NCBI GenBank assembly: GCA_041890495.1
Contig: CP169086.1
Location: 4,712,001 to 4,776,000, forward strand
Direction of reading: 5' to 3'
DNA from: Escherichia boydii
GTDB taxonomy: Bacteria; Pseudomonadota; Gammaproteobacteria; Enterobacterales; Enterobacteriaceae
Length of the DNA stretch: 64,000 bases
Shown: positions 9,189 through 16,035 of the stretch, piece by piece
Numbering within the stretch: position 1 is the first letter of the stretch
How the letters are laid out: each line of letters begins with the position of its first letter
The notes under the pieces: model-generated
Databases searched by the model: none
The model's input: the letters and a program-made list of their open reading frames with translations, nothing else
Told to the model about the DNA's origin: nothing
Position numbers and translations under genes: made by a program

Positions 9189-9797
9189 ATGCCAACAGTT
9201 GAGACCCTAAGGGACTTCACAGAAGCTTGGAAATTATTTGGGGAACTGCCGGATGATGCAGCATTAAATGTTGAACTTACTGCTCTATATCTTGGAGTAA
9301 GTGTTAAGACTCTCGCTCGCTATCGCCAAAATGGTGATGGGCCTCCTTATATTCAATATCCAACAGGTAATAGTAAAGCTCGAAATCAACGAGTAAATTA
9401 TTTACTGCGTGATTTAAAAATTTGGAGGGATGGGAATAAAGTCGTAAGCACGATGCAGGCAGCACAAGTTCGTGGACTCACTTTTAATTCGCTAATTGAT
9501 TTTACACTGCCACAACCATTCTGGCATCTTGATAAAGACATAGATTCAGATAACAAAAATAAAATATTGTCACATGCTCTTAGAACACCTGAGGAGCGAT
9601 TTAAAATATACTTGGAAGAAGAGCATATAAATATCATTTGGCTCTCAATTGAAGAAGCTTTGCTTTTAGACTGGACAGATTTAAATGAAAGGCAAGTATT
9701 CAATGAGTTGTTTGTTAATTTTTTAAGTAATTTGATTCAGCTTTCTAATTCCGCACAAGAAAATCTCATATTGAGTAATATTTTAAAAAATAATTGA
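9189..9797 (+). CDS. Helix-turn-helix DNA-binding protein of the island
   Basis: A 202-residue protein. Residues about 25-75 (LTALYLGVSVKTLARYRQ...) form an AlpA/MerR-like winged helix-turn-helix of the excisionase type, followed by a C-terminal helical acidic region of unknown fold. ATG at 9189 is chosen because GGAGGAAG sits five bases upstream; ATG at 9174 in the same frame would add five residues. It follows the large defence gene by 30 bases and ends at a clear terminator, so it is the last gene of the integrase-defence transcript. It could be the recombination directionality factor, the regulator of the pair, or a third component. Confidence 0.75.
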   Translation: MPTVETLRDFTEAWKLFGELPDDAALNVELTALYLGVSVKTLARYRQNGDGPPYIQYPTGNSKARNQRVNYLLRDLKIWRDGNKVVSTMQAAQVRGLTFNSLIDFTLPQPFWHLDKDIDSDNKNKILSHALRTPEERFKIYLEEEHINIIWLSIEEALLLDWTDLNERQVFNELFVNFLSNLIQLSNSAQENLILSNILKNN

Positions 9798-9802
9798 GTT
9801 AT

Positions 9803-9840
9803 AAAATGGCTGATAGATGATATCGGCCATTTTATTTATT
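9803..9840 (+). terminator. Rho-independent terminator of the island's forward operon
   Basis: AAAATGGCTGATA pairs with TATCGGCCATTTT around a five-base loop and is followed by TTTATTTATTT. It starts six bases after the stop of the helix-turn-helix gene and closes the integrase-to-regulator unit. Confidence 0.85.
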
Positions 9841-9944
9841 TCAAATGAATTTGAAATCTAGGTTTTATTGATTGTATAACAATCGTATCAGGTTATAGAA
9901 AAGTCCCATAGTCGGGGCTAACTGAGACTGCATGATATCGTTTA

Positions 9945-10259
9945 TTACTGGACTTCTTTCCAGATACCATCTGATTTCACCAGCTTAACAGGTTTAGTTT
10001 GTTTCATGTTGCTAATAGAAGCATCTACTATGCAAGTATAAACATTGTTGGCTTCTTCTGAACAGCTAACTTTCTTCACATAATCGATTTTAAAAAGATC
10101 TTTGTCTGGAATACTTGAGTTCAGAGCTTTCATACTTGCATTTGATCTATCTACAACACTTTTGAAAACATTATAGATATCGTTTTGACTGGGTTCGCTA
10201 TTACAAGCGGTAAGAAGAAAAGTAGACAGAATGATTGTAAAAATAGCATATGTTTTCAT
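9945..10259 (-). CDS. Small predicted lipoprotein
   Basis: A 104-residue protein with a classic type II signal peptide: Lys at position 3, hydrophobic core, and lipobox LLTAC with Cys near residue 19. The mature part is about 85 residues, with a second Cys pair (VSCSEEANNVYTC) that could form a disulfide. An AAAGGGA ribosome site precedes ATG. It lies in the opposite direction to the defence operon and shares its direction with the zinc-ribbon membrane gene upstream by 18 bases, so the two may be co-transcribed. I do not recognise the family; the periplasmic lipid-anchored location is the only firm inference. Confidence 0.8.
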   Translation of the reverse strand: MKTYAIFTIILSTFLLTACNSEPSQNDIYNVFKSVVDRSNASMKALNSSIPDKDLFKIDYVKKVSCSEEANNVYTCIVDASISNMKQTKPVKLVKSDGIWKEVQ

Positions 10260-10277
10260 TTTAAATCCCTTTTGCTC

Positions 10278-10556
10278 TTAATGTTGGTGTGTGAAAACTG
10301 CTCTGTGTGCAAATTTTTTACGAATATACAATCTTGTAGAAATCATTAATACCAACAAAATAACGATAGCTACTAAAAAACTTTGACTTATATAAAGTAT
10401 GATGTAAGCAATGCCTAATAAAATAAATCCTATGAACAACGATAACCAAGGTGAAACTTCACCATAATTTATTTTTGAGTGACATCCTGTGCAGATGCGA
10501 ACACCGAATTCGCTTTCTTTAAAGCAGAACGGGCACTTTATTGCTTCTTTTTTCAT
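10278..10556 (-). CDS. Zinc-ribbon protein with two membrane segments
   Basis: A 92-residue protein starting MKKEAIKCPFCFKESEFG. Two Cys pairs (CPFC and CTGC) form a cytoplasmic zinc ribbon in the first 30 residues; then two hydrophobic segments (WLSLFIGFILLGIAYIILY and SFLVAIVILLVLMIS) and a basic tail. ATG at 10556 is preferred over upstream starts because GGAG lies six bases before it. Similar zinc-ribbon plus transmembrane proteins are common in mobile elements and are of unknown function. It is probably co-expressed with the downstream lipoprotein. Confidence 0.75.
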   Translation of the reverse strand: MKKEAIKCPFCFKESEFGVRICTGCHSKINYGEVSPWLSLFIGFILLGIAYIILYISQSFLVAIVILLVLMISTRLYIRKKFAHRAVFTHQH

Positions 10557-10592
10557 ATTAACTCCATTTTTCAATAGGTTCCTGTATTGCAA

Positions 10593-11068
10593 CTTGTCAG
10601 GGTCTTAACAGGAATTCTCGATGGATGGCTGGTTAAAGTAAAATCACTTGTACCGATCGATGATTGCATGTTGATAGATTTTATCTATCATAACTGGGGT
10701 ATTGATCTGTAATAACGATCAAAAATTTCTTGACTAAATTGGGATTGACGAAATGTAGAGTGGTTTTTCTTACAGTAAAGCAGTGCAATAGACTGTTTAT
10801 AAACAAATATTTATTTTATTATCTATATGGTATGCAGTGGGTTTCTTGGAAAAACTTTCTAGGGGGCTTGTGAAGGATGCTTTTACCATGGCTTCTGTGA
10901 AGCTCAATAAATGTTCTTAGAAATGGAATCAGTTAGATTCCTTGTGTGTTTAACCGCATTTATGAAGGATCTTTCCCACGATTTCGTTTATCTGCTTTGG
11001 GTTGCCGTTCGAGTGCAGTCAGTTTTTCACTTATGCTTTTTCCTGGTTTCTCCAATGCTGGAAAATCT
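10593..11068. other. Island intergenic stretch without a convincing gene
   Basis: About 480 bases with no credible coding frame; the longest open frames (about 60 codons) lack a ribosome site and have no recognisable sequence. It contains a small dyad GATAGATTTTATCTATC (10675-10691). The part from about 10930 to 11070 has a base composition nearer to the chromosome than the rest of the island and could be a decayed gene fragment. The promoter for the zinc-ribbon/lipoprotein pair should lie here. Confidence 0.5.
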
Positions 11069-11088
11069 TGGGCCAAAGGAAAGGCCCA
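11069..11088 (-). terminator. Possible terminator after the island membrane protein
   Basis: TGGGCC and GGCCCA form a six-base-pair stem with an eight-base loop just beyond the stop of the reverse-strand membrane protein gene. Only a short T tract (TTTT after AGA) follows on that strand, so it is a weak candidate. Confidence 0.4.
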
Positions 11089-11095
11089 TGTAAAA

Positions 11096-11854
11096 TTAGT
11101 TCCAATCAAAATGGAATACATATCCATTTAATGTGAAAAAAGTTAGTGCCAAGATTAAGGTTATGATTCCACCATTTCCAAGAGCTTGAATACGGAATAA
11201 ATTAGTTATTTTAAGACTTGTAAACCAAAACCCAGACATATTTTTGTTAGCTAAGGAGTATGATAATTCTCTGAATGCAGAGAAGATTATCAATATTATT
11301 GATACACCAATTAAGATACTCGAAGATATCAACGACAAAGAAAGGTTTTTGCCATATTCGTTTAATCCGTTCCAAAAACCTGAAACTGATACTGCTCGTT
11401 TAGATAAGTCTATAATTTCTAATGGAACATTTATATTCAAATATTCATTTAACAAAAAAACAGAACCTCCAGCTAAGACTAAGAAAAAAAATCTGACAAA
11501 ATCTGTCGTTTCAACCTCTTTCCTAAGAACCAAAGCTATAATCCCAATTATCGAGAATACAGGAGAGAATAAAGCACCTGTTTTTAAAATAGGATAAATT
11601 TCTTGATAATGAGTGAAAAATGACCAGATAACAAATCCTATTCCTATCGTTAAAATGACCGCTCCCGCCATAAAAGCACCTGCATCACCATCACCATTAG
11701 AATTTTGCTTTGTATAATGATTGTTGATGGTTCGATTATTTATGACCTGAGTATTTTGAACATTATAACCACCACTATTGCTTTGACTGACATTAGCATT
11801 TTCGGTATTGTTTTTGATATTAAAATCCGCAAATTTTCCCATTTTGTATTCCAT
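11096..11854 (-). CDS. Multi-pass membrane protein with Asn-rich N-terminal segment
   Basis: A 252-residue protein. Residues 12-60 are low-complexity, rich in Asn, Gln, Ser and Gly (SGGYNVQNTQVINNRTINNH), and are followed by about six hydrophobic segments between residues 60 and 250 (AGAVILTIGIGFVIWSFF, FSPVFSIIGIIALVL, FFFLVLAGGSVFLLN, LSLISSSILIGVSIILIIF, GIITLILALTFFTLNGYVF). I do not recognise a family. The start could also be the Met at residue 5, which has a somewhat better upstream GGAAT. The Asn-rich segment recalls short beta-forming motifs of membrane effectors in conflict systems, but this is speculation. It is transcribed divergently from a small membrane protein gene. Confidence 0.7.
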   Translation of the reverse strand: MEYKMGKFADFNIKNNTENANVSQSNSGGYNVQNTQVINNRTINNHYTKQNSNGDGDAGAFMAGAVILTIGIGFVIWSFFTHYQEIYPILKTGALFSPVFSIIGIIALVLRKEVETTDFVRFFFLVLAGGSVFLLNEYLNINVPLEIIDLSKRAVSVSGFWNGLNEYGKNLSLSLISSSILIGVSIILIIFSAFRELSYSLANKNMSGFWFTSLKITNLFRIQALGNGGIITLILALTFFTLNGYVFHFDWN

Positions 11855-12178
11855 GTCAAAAGAAGAAGTAACAATTTTACATCTATTGAATACTAGATCA
11901 TAGAAAATTCGTATTAGCGTACAAAATTTCTCTATCCATGTCTAAATTAATTACATCCTATTCACAATAGGAACTCGACAGTTAAAATTTAAGGTTTCAA
12001 TCCTTTTTTTTTAATCATATAGCAGAAAAACAAAGGCAACTCAAAAGAGCAGTGTATCTCTGAGTTAGCTCTTGCATATTTTTTGATAAGAAAATAAACC
12101 TCATAAAAAATTGAAATTTTACAAATTCAATGTTAATTAATATAAAAGAATAACATTAATTATTAAAGAGGTGATATT
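11855..12178. promoter_or_regulatory. AT-rich divergent promoter region in the island
   Basis: This stretch separates the divergent membrane protein genes and must hold both promoters. It is very AT-rich with many -10-like hexamers, so no single promoter can be chosen. A strong AAAGAGGTGA ribosome site ends it, nine bases before the ATG at 12179. No coding frame or RNA gene is recognised. Confidence 0.4.
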
Positions 12179-12424
12179 ATGAGTATGCTAAAAGCTGTGT
12201 GGATTGTCATGACTAATTTCAAATCCATATTGATTACAATTGTTGTATATTCAGTGATGTGTTTTTATAGTTTGATAATAAGTTTTTCAGATACAGCTAA
12301 TTTTTATGCAAGAGTTGCTTTTGGAACGGTTGCCCTTACATTAATTATGTTTTCTCCTGTGCTTTATATATGGATTAAAACATCGATAAAAGAAATAATG
12401 AAAAGATTTAATTTTGTTGATTGA
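12179..12424 (+). CDS. Small two-segment membrane protein
   Basis: An 81-residue protein with strong ribosome site AAAGAGGTGA. Two hydrophobic segments (SILITIVVYSVMCFYSLIIS and VAFGTVALTLIMFSPVLYIW) are followed by a basic tail (KTSIKEIMKRFNFVD), giving an N-in/C-in hairpin. No family recognised. It is convergent with the next island gene and ends 18 bases from it. Confidence 0.65.
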   Translation: MSMLKAVWIVMTNFKSILITIVVYSVMCFYSLIISFSDTANFYARVAFGTVALTLIMFSPVLYIWIKTSIKEIMKRFNFVD

Positions 12425-12442
12425 TTACCATTATCAATATTT

Positions 12443-12937
12443 TTATTTAACCTTGTCAAAATTAGGAAGTAGAAAAATAATTGTTTTAGTTATAGCACAA
12501 ACAGCTATAAAACTAAGAATTATAATTGAAACTATATTGTTTTCCATTGTAATAGAATCAAAAAAATCCCCACCAAGAGGTTTTGATATGGTAATAAGCG
12601 ACACAACTGCTACTGGCACTGTAATGCCAATGTCGCAAACCTTATTTAAGGCCAGCCTAAATCTGGGGAGGAAAAAATAAATAAGGCCTAAGATTAATGA
12701 AATTACTATTGGAAAAACAAATAAAGACTCAGGTGGAAGAAATGGAGAAATGGAAGCTTTAATTAAAAAAAGAATAATGGAAGGGATTAATATTATCGCT
12801 GCAATTATTGCTATCATAGCACCAAATAAAAATTTTCTAGTAGGAATGTTTATAATTTCTGTCTTGCTATTTGATTTTATAATATCAGAATCAAGTTCTT
12901 TTTCTTTGAGGTTTTTAACCTGTATTTTATCTTTCAT
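12443..12937 (-). CDS. Island membrane protein with charged cytoplasmic N-terminus
   Basis: A 164-residue protein; AGGAAG precedes the ATG. Residues 1-33 are charged (KDKIQVKNLKEKELDSDI), then four hydrophobic segments: FLFGAMIAIIAAIILIPSII, SLFVFPIVISLILGLIYFF, VCDIGITVPVAVVSLITI, IVSIIILSFIAVCAITK. No family recognised. It is the last gene before the right attachment site and reads toward the island interior. Confidence 0.7.
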   Translation of the reverse strand: MKDKIQVKNLKEKELDSDIIKSNSKTEIINIPTRKFLFGAMIAIIAAIILIPSIILFLIKASISPFLPPESLFVFPIVISLILGLIYFFLPRFRLALNKVCDIGITVPVAVVSLITISKPLGGDFFDSITMENNIVSIIILSFIAVCAITKTIIFLLPNFDKVK

Positions 12938-13060
12938 TATTTTTCTTCCTGATACTATTTCAGTTGACCGTAAATGAAGTTATAACATAATCCTTTTGTT
13001 TTAATCCAGTATATAACAGAGTCTGAATATACAAAATGTATACCATCAGTAAGCTAAAAT

Positions 13061-13165
13061 TTACTTAGCAATCGCTTTCTTCCTCAATTTCAATATGTTA
13101 ACCATTGAAAAATGGTACTGCTGCATCATCGGCGTATGTGCGTCGAAATTGTCGATTGTGCTCAT
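13061..13165 (-). pseudogene. Displaced native 5' end of mutS, now a 34-codon open frame
   Basis: The ATG at 13165 is followed by codons for MSTIDNFDAHTPMMQQY, the ordinary N-terminus of enteric MutS, and then by island-encoded residues HFSMVNILKLRKKAIAK and a stop. The native promoter region lies immediately upstream (13166 onward), so this short frame is probably still transcribed and translated but cannot provide repair function. It proves the insertion split mutS after about codon 17. Confidence 0.92.
13116..13138. repeat. Island attachment site copy at the displaced mutS start (att core)
   Basis: Second copy of the 23-bp att core, differing from the left copy at one base. It encodes HTPMMQQY on the reverse strand in frame with the stranded mutS start. 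Confidence 0.9.
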
Positions 13166-13278
13166 GGAGTTATGATGTCCATTTCTTTGAAAATAAACCG
13201 TTTTGATGGGCTCAGTGGCCGTTTGTTCCTTCTATTGTCGCATGAAAAAAAGGTCCGGCGCAGAAAAATGTCGTGGCT

Positions 13279-13509
13279 TTACGAGGCGTCTTCCGACATT
13301 AACTCAATCACTATTTTTCCATGCTCTACGCCTACTCGAACCCGGGAATGGGTGGCAAACCCCGCCTGTTCAAGCCAGTCTCCTTTTAAGCTCAGCGCCG
13401 CATGCACGCTGTAGCGCTTCGGTATCTTGGTATTGCGGTCTTCATGGCGCTTTCTGAAATATCCCACTGTTAAATGGCGATAGGGTTTGTTGATAGCGAT
13501 GTCTTGCAT
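13279..13509 (-). CDS. SymE-like toxin (type I toxin family)
   Basis: A 76-residue protein of the SymE family, an AbrB-fold relative that is SOS-induced in E. coli and normally silenced by the antisense RNA SymR. The family hallmark is ALSLKGDWLEQAGFATHSRVRVGVEHGKIVIEL after the LTVGYF segment. ATG at 13509 is chosen because GGGAGA lies six bases upstream; a start 11 codons earlier has no such site. It is shorter than E. coli SymE (113 residues), lacking the C-terminal tail. It lies on the chromosomal side of the right att site. An antisense RNA on the plus strand over the start would be expected but no clear promoter can be named. Confidence 0.75.
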   Translation of the reverse strand: MQDIAINKPYRHLTVGYFRKRHEDRNTKIPKRYSVHAALSLKGDWLEQAGFATHSRVRVGVEHGKIVIELMSEDAS

Positions 13510-13645
13510 AGGGTCTCCCGACGGCACGGATAATAAAATCATTACTGATGCCTGTATAAAATACCAGTGATTATCGGTCGGTGCAGGGCTAAAACTGGAA
13601 TCAGGCTTCAGGAAACGAAATGCAACCGCTGAAATCCAGCGTTGT

Positions 13646-13668
13646 AAAGTGTATTATTAATGCACTTT
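13646..13668. promoter_or_regulatory. NsrR-type operator before ygbA
   Basis: A 23-bp dyad, AAAGTGTATTATTAATGCAC followed by TTT, matches the paired AANATGCATTT half sites of NsrR at most positions. ygbA belongs to the nitric-oxide-responsive NsrR regulon in E. coli, which supports the reading. Confidence 0.6.
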
Positions 13669-13686
13669 ATTGTTCGGTAAGCCGTT

Positions 13687-14031
13687 ATGTCCGGTAAACG
13701 TATCTCACGAGAAAAAGAGACTATCGCGAAAATGATCGCGTTGTATGAAAAGCAGTGCCCGCAGGCATCTCAGGAGAAAGGGCACTATCAGGCGCTCAAC
13801 GCGTATGCCGATAGGCGCCTGGATAAGTGCGTTTTCGGTGAGGAAAAGCCTGCCTGCAGGCAGTGTCCCGTACACTGCTATCAGCCTGCCAGGCGTGAAG
13901 AGATGAAGCAGGTTATGCGCTGGGCTGGTCCGCGTATGTTATGGCGTCACCCCATCCTGACCGTTCGTCACCTTATGGATGACCGCCGTCCCGTGCCGGA
14001 ACTGCCGGAGAAGTACCGACCGAAAAAGTGA
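13687..14031 (+). CDS. ygbA: YgbA family protein (nitrosative-stress induced)
   Basis: A 114-residue cysteine-containing protein (CVFGEEKPACRQCPVHCY, a possible metal site) with the conserved tail RMLWRHPILTVRHLMDDR of the YgbA family. In E. coli the gene also lies between mutS and fhlA and is repressed by NsrR; the matching operator is seen 19 bases upstream of the start. It helps growth recovery under nitric oxide stress in related bacteria; the molecular activity is unsettled. It is convergent with the MFS gene, with six bases between the stops. Confidence 0.9.
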   Translation: MSGKRISREKETIAKMIALYEKQCPQASQEKGHYQALNAYADRRLDKCVFGEEKPACRQCPVHCYQPARREEMKQVMRWAGPRMLWRHPILTVRHLMDDRRPVPELPEKYRPKK

Positions 14032-14036
14032 TGGTT

Positions 14037-15257
14037 TCAGCGTCTCAGCGGGCGGCAAATCACACTCAGGGCCATCGCGCTGCAGAGCGGGAAGAGGGCC
14101 AGCAGCAGCCAGGGATAGGTTGCCTGCGTTGAGGGCACCAGCGCGCGATCCAGCAGACTGCCAAACAGCAGATTCCCCGTCAGTACCGCGACTCCGCCAG
14201 CGGTGGCGAGTGCACCGTAGTGCGCGCCAAGCGTGGATTCCTCCGCAAACCGGGGGATCAGATCTTTAGCCGATGGCACCAGCAGCATCTGTCCCAGCGT
14301 CAACAGCGTCACGAAACAGACCGACGGCAGCAGGCGCAGCCAGCCCTCTGGCGGTGCCGTCGACGCAAACATTGCCACGCTTGCAAAAGCGGTGGAGAGC
14401 AGCAAAAATCCCACCGGCAAAATTCTCACCGCGCCCACGCGACGTGCGAAACGCGCCAGCGGCAGCTGTAAGGTGATGATCAGAACGGAGGCCAGCATAA
14501 AAAGCGGACCGAGATCTTTCTCGTCACCGCCAGAACGCTGGATCTCCACCGGCAGCGCCAGATAAAGCTGGTTATAGCTTAACAGCCACGAGCTGTAGGC
14601 AATGATAAAGGCAACAAAGCGCGGCTGACGGAACGTTGTCCACCAGGGCTGCATTTTCAGCGTCTGTGAACGGTGACCAGCAGCAGGCAGACAAAAGTAG
14701 AGCACCACTAGCGCAATGACAAAGACGCCTGCCCCCGCCAGCGCCACCTGACGAAAGCCGAGGCCGGTGAGCAGGGCGCCGGCAACCGGGCCCAGTACCG
14801 CGCCGAGTTCTCCGCAGACGGCAAAGAGCGCAAACCACTCCGCGCGGCTTCGTTTACCTTTCGCCTCGCTGTGCGTGCCCGCTTTCGCCAGCAATGCTTC
14901 AATCGACGGAGAAAACAGCGCGCCGCCCACGCCTGTCAGACACGCGCCCAGAATAATCGGCCACAGCGAACCCCCGAATGCCAGCAGCAGGTAACCCGCA
15001 ACGCGAACACTACAGCCGCTCAGGATCACCACTTTTGCGCCAAACCTGTCCGAGAGCGCACCACCGACGATAAACATCCCCTGCTGAGAGAACGTGCGCA
15101 GGCCGAGGATCAGCCCGATCAGCCCGCCGGAGAGCAGCATGTCGTCGCGCAGGAATATCGCCAGGAAGGGAACAACGGCGTAAAAGCCAATGTTAAAAAC
15201 AAACTGGCTACCCAGTAAGACGGGCGGCCAGAGCGTGTTGGCAGGGCGAAGGGGCAT
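14037..15257 (-). CDS. MFS drug/proton-antiporter family exporter (MdtH-like)
   Basis: A 406-residue, twelve-segment major facilitator protein. The first half shows the DHA1-type region GGLIGLILGLRTFSQQG and loop motif GGALSDRFGAK, close to MdtH. It follows the siderophore-type ABC operon in the same direction after 16 bases, so it is the last gene of that unit. MFS proteins in such settings export siderophores or take part in their turnover, but its substrate is not visible in the sequence. Not present here in E. coli K-12; the GC-rich sequence belongs to the Enterobacter-like part of the window. Confidence 0.85.
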   Translation of the reverse strand: MPLRPANTLWPPVLLGSQFVFNIGFYAVVPFLAIFLRDDMLLSGGLIGLILGLRTFSQQGMFIVGGALSDRFGAKVVILSGCSVRVAGYLLLAFGGSLWPIILGACLTGVGGALFSPSIEALLAKAGTHSEAKGKRSRAEWFALFAVCGELGAVLGPVAGALLTGLGFRQVALAGAGVFVIALVVLYFCLPAAGHRSQTLKMQPWWTTFRQPRFVAFIIAYSSWLLSYNQLYLALPVEIQRSGGDEKDLGPLFMLASVLIITLQLPLARFARRVGAVRILPVGFLLLSTAFASVAMFASTAPPEGWLRLLPSVCFVTLLTLGQMLLVPSAKDLIPRFAEESTLGAHYGALATAGGVAVLTGNLLFGSLLDRALVPSTQATYPWLLLALFPLCSAMALSVICRPLRR

Positions 15258-15273
15258 CGTTGTTCAGTCGCCC

Positions 15274-16035
15274 CTAAACGATAAAGTGAATGTGCTTTTT
15301 GCCATGGAACGGCGAGATCTCGATTTTGGTTTTGACCCGGAAGACATCCCACAGCAACGACTCGGATAAGATGTCCTGCGGTGTCCCCGTCGCCACAATG
15401 TGTCCTTTCTGCATCACAATCAGCGAGTCGCAGAACATCGAGGCGTGGTTGAGATCGTGGATAGCGACAATGCTGGTGACCGGTAATTCGCTGATCAACT
15501 GCATCAGCTGCATCTGATGATGAATATCCAGGTGGTTGGTTGGCTCGTCCAGCAGGATTTCCGTCGGGGTCTGGGCCAGCGCGCGGGCAATGTGGACGCG
15601 CTGGCGCTCACCGCCGGAGAGGCTCAGCCAGCCCTGGTCACTTTTATCCAGCATATCCACGCGCTGCAGAGCGGCGGTGACGGTCTCGTCATCGTGCTTG
15701 CTCCAGTTGGAAAAGGCGGAGTGGTGCGGGATACGTCCAAGTTTCACCACGTCGCGCACGCGCATGTTGGCGTCCGTCATGCCGTGCTGCTCGACGAAGG
15801 CGACCCGGCGGGCAAGCTGCTTTTTGGCGATGCGGGTAATGTCCTGTCCGTCCAGGGTGACGCAGCCAGCATCCGGGCGACGCAGCCCCGCGAGGATCCG
15901 TAAAAGAGACGATTTACCGCAGCCGTTAGGACCAAGCAGCCCTACCGTTTCGCCCCGTGACACCTTCAGCGAGACGTCATTAACGATGACTTTTTTGCCG
16001 ACCTTCCAGGTAATATTTTCCGCGCAGATGCTCAT
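15274..16035 (-). CDS. Siderophore/haem-type ABC transporter ATPase (FecE/HmuV family)
   Basis: A 253-residue ATPase with Walker A GPNGCGKSSLLR, signature LSGGERQRV, Walker B EILLDEPTNHLD and the switch His in AIHDLNHASMF. It belongs to the family energising Fe(III)-siderophore, haem or cobalamin importers. The ATG at 16035 overlaps the permease stop (TGATG), so the two are translationally coupled; GTG at 16038 is an alternative. It should dimerise on the inner-membrane permease. Confidence 0.92.
   Translation of the reverse strand: MSICAENITWKVGKKVIVNDVSLKVSRGETVGLLGPNGCGKSSLLRILAGLRRPDAGCVTLDGQDITRIAKKQLARRVAFVEQHGMTDANMRVRDVVKLGRIPHHSAFSNWSKHDDETVTAALQRVDMLDKSDQGWLSLSGGERQRVHIARALAQTPTEILLDEPTNHLDIHHQMQLMQLISELPVTSIVAIHDLNHASMFCDSLIVMQKGHIVATGTPQDILSESLLWDVFRVKTKIEISPFHGKKHIHFIV

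Larger units (their letters stand above)
3783..13138. mobile_element. Site-specific genomic island integrated in the 5' end of mutS
   Basis: The element is bounded by a 23-bp direct repeat (22 of 23 identical) that matches mutS codons for HTPMMQQY. The mutS body lies left of it and the displaced native mutS start lies right of it, so the insertion split the gene. The interior is strongly AT-rich compared with both flanks. A tyrosine integrase gene is at the left end, followed in the same direction by a putative defence pair and a helix-turn-helix gene; the right half carries small membrane proteins and a lipoprotein. No conjugation, replication or phage structural genes are seen, so it is an integrative element needing outside help to move. 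Confidence 0.92.

Noticed and set aside
3998..9797. Gamma-mobile-trio element
   Set aside because: The cargo resembles a system first described with that element type, but only one recombinase gene is present and the other two core genes of the trio are not seen.
10911..11093. 60-codon forward frame in the island gap
   Set aside because: No ribosome site, no family resemblance, and two overlapping frames of similar length are equally open.
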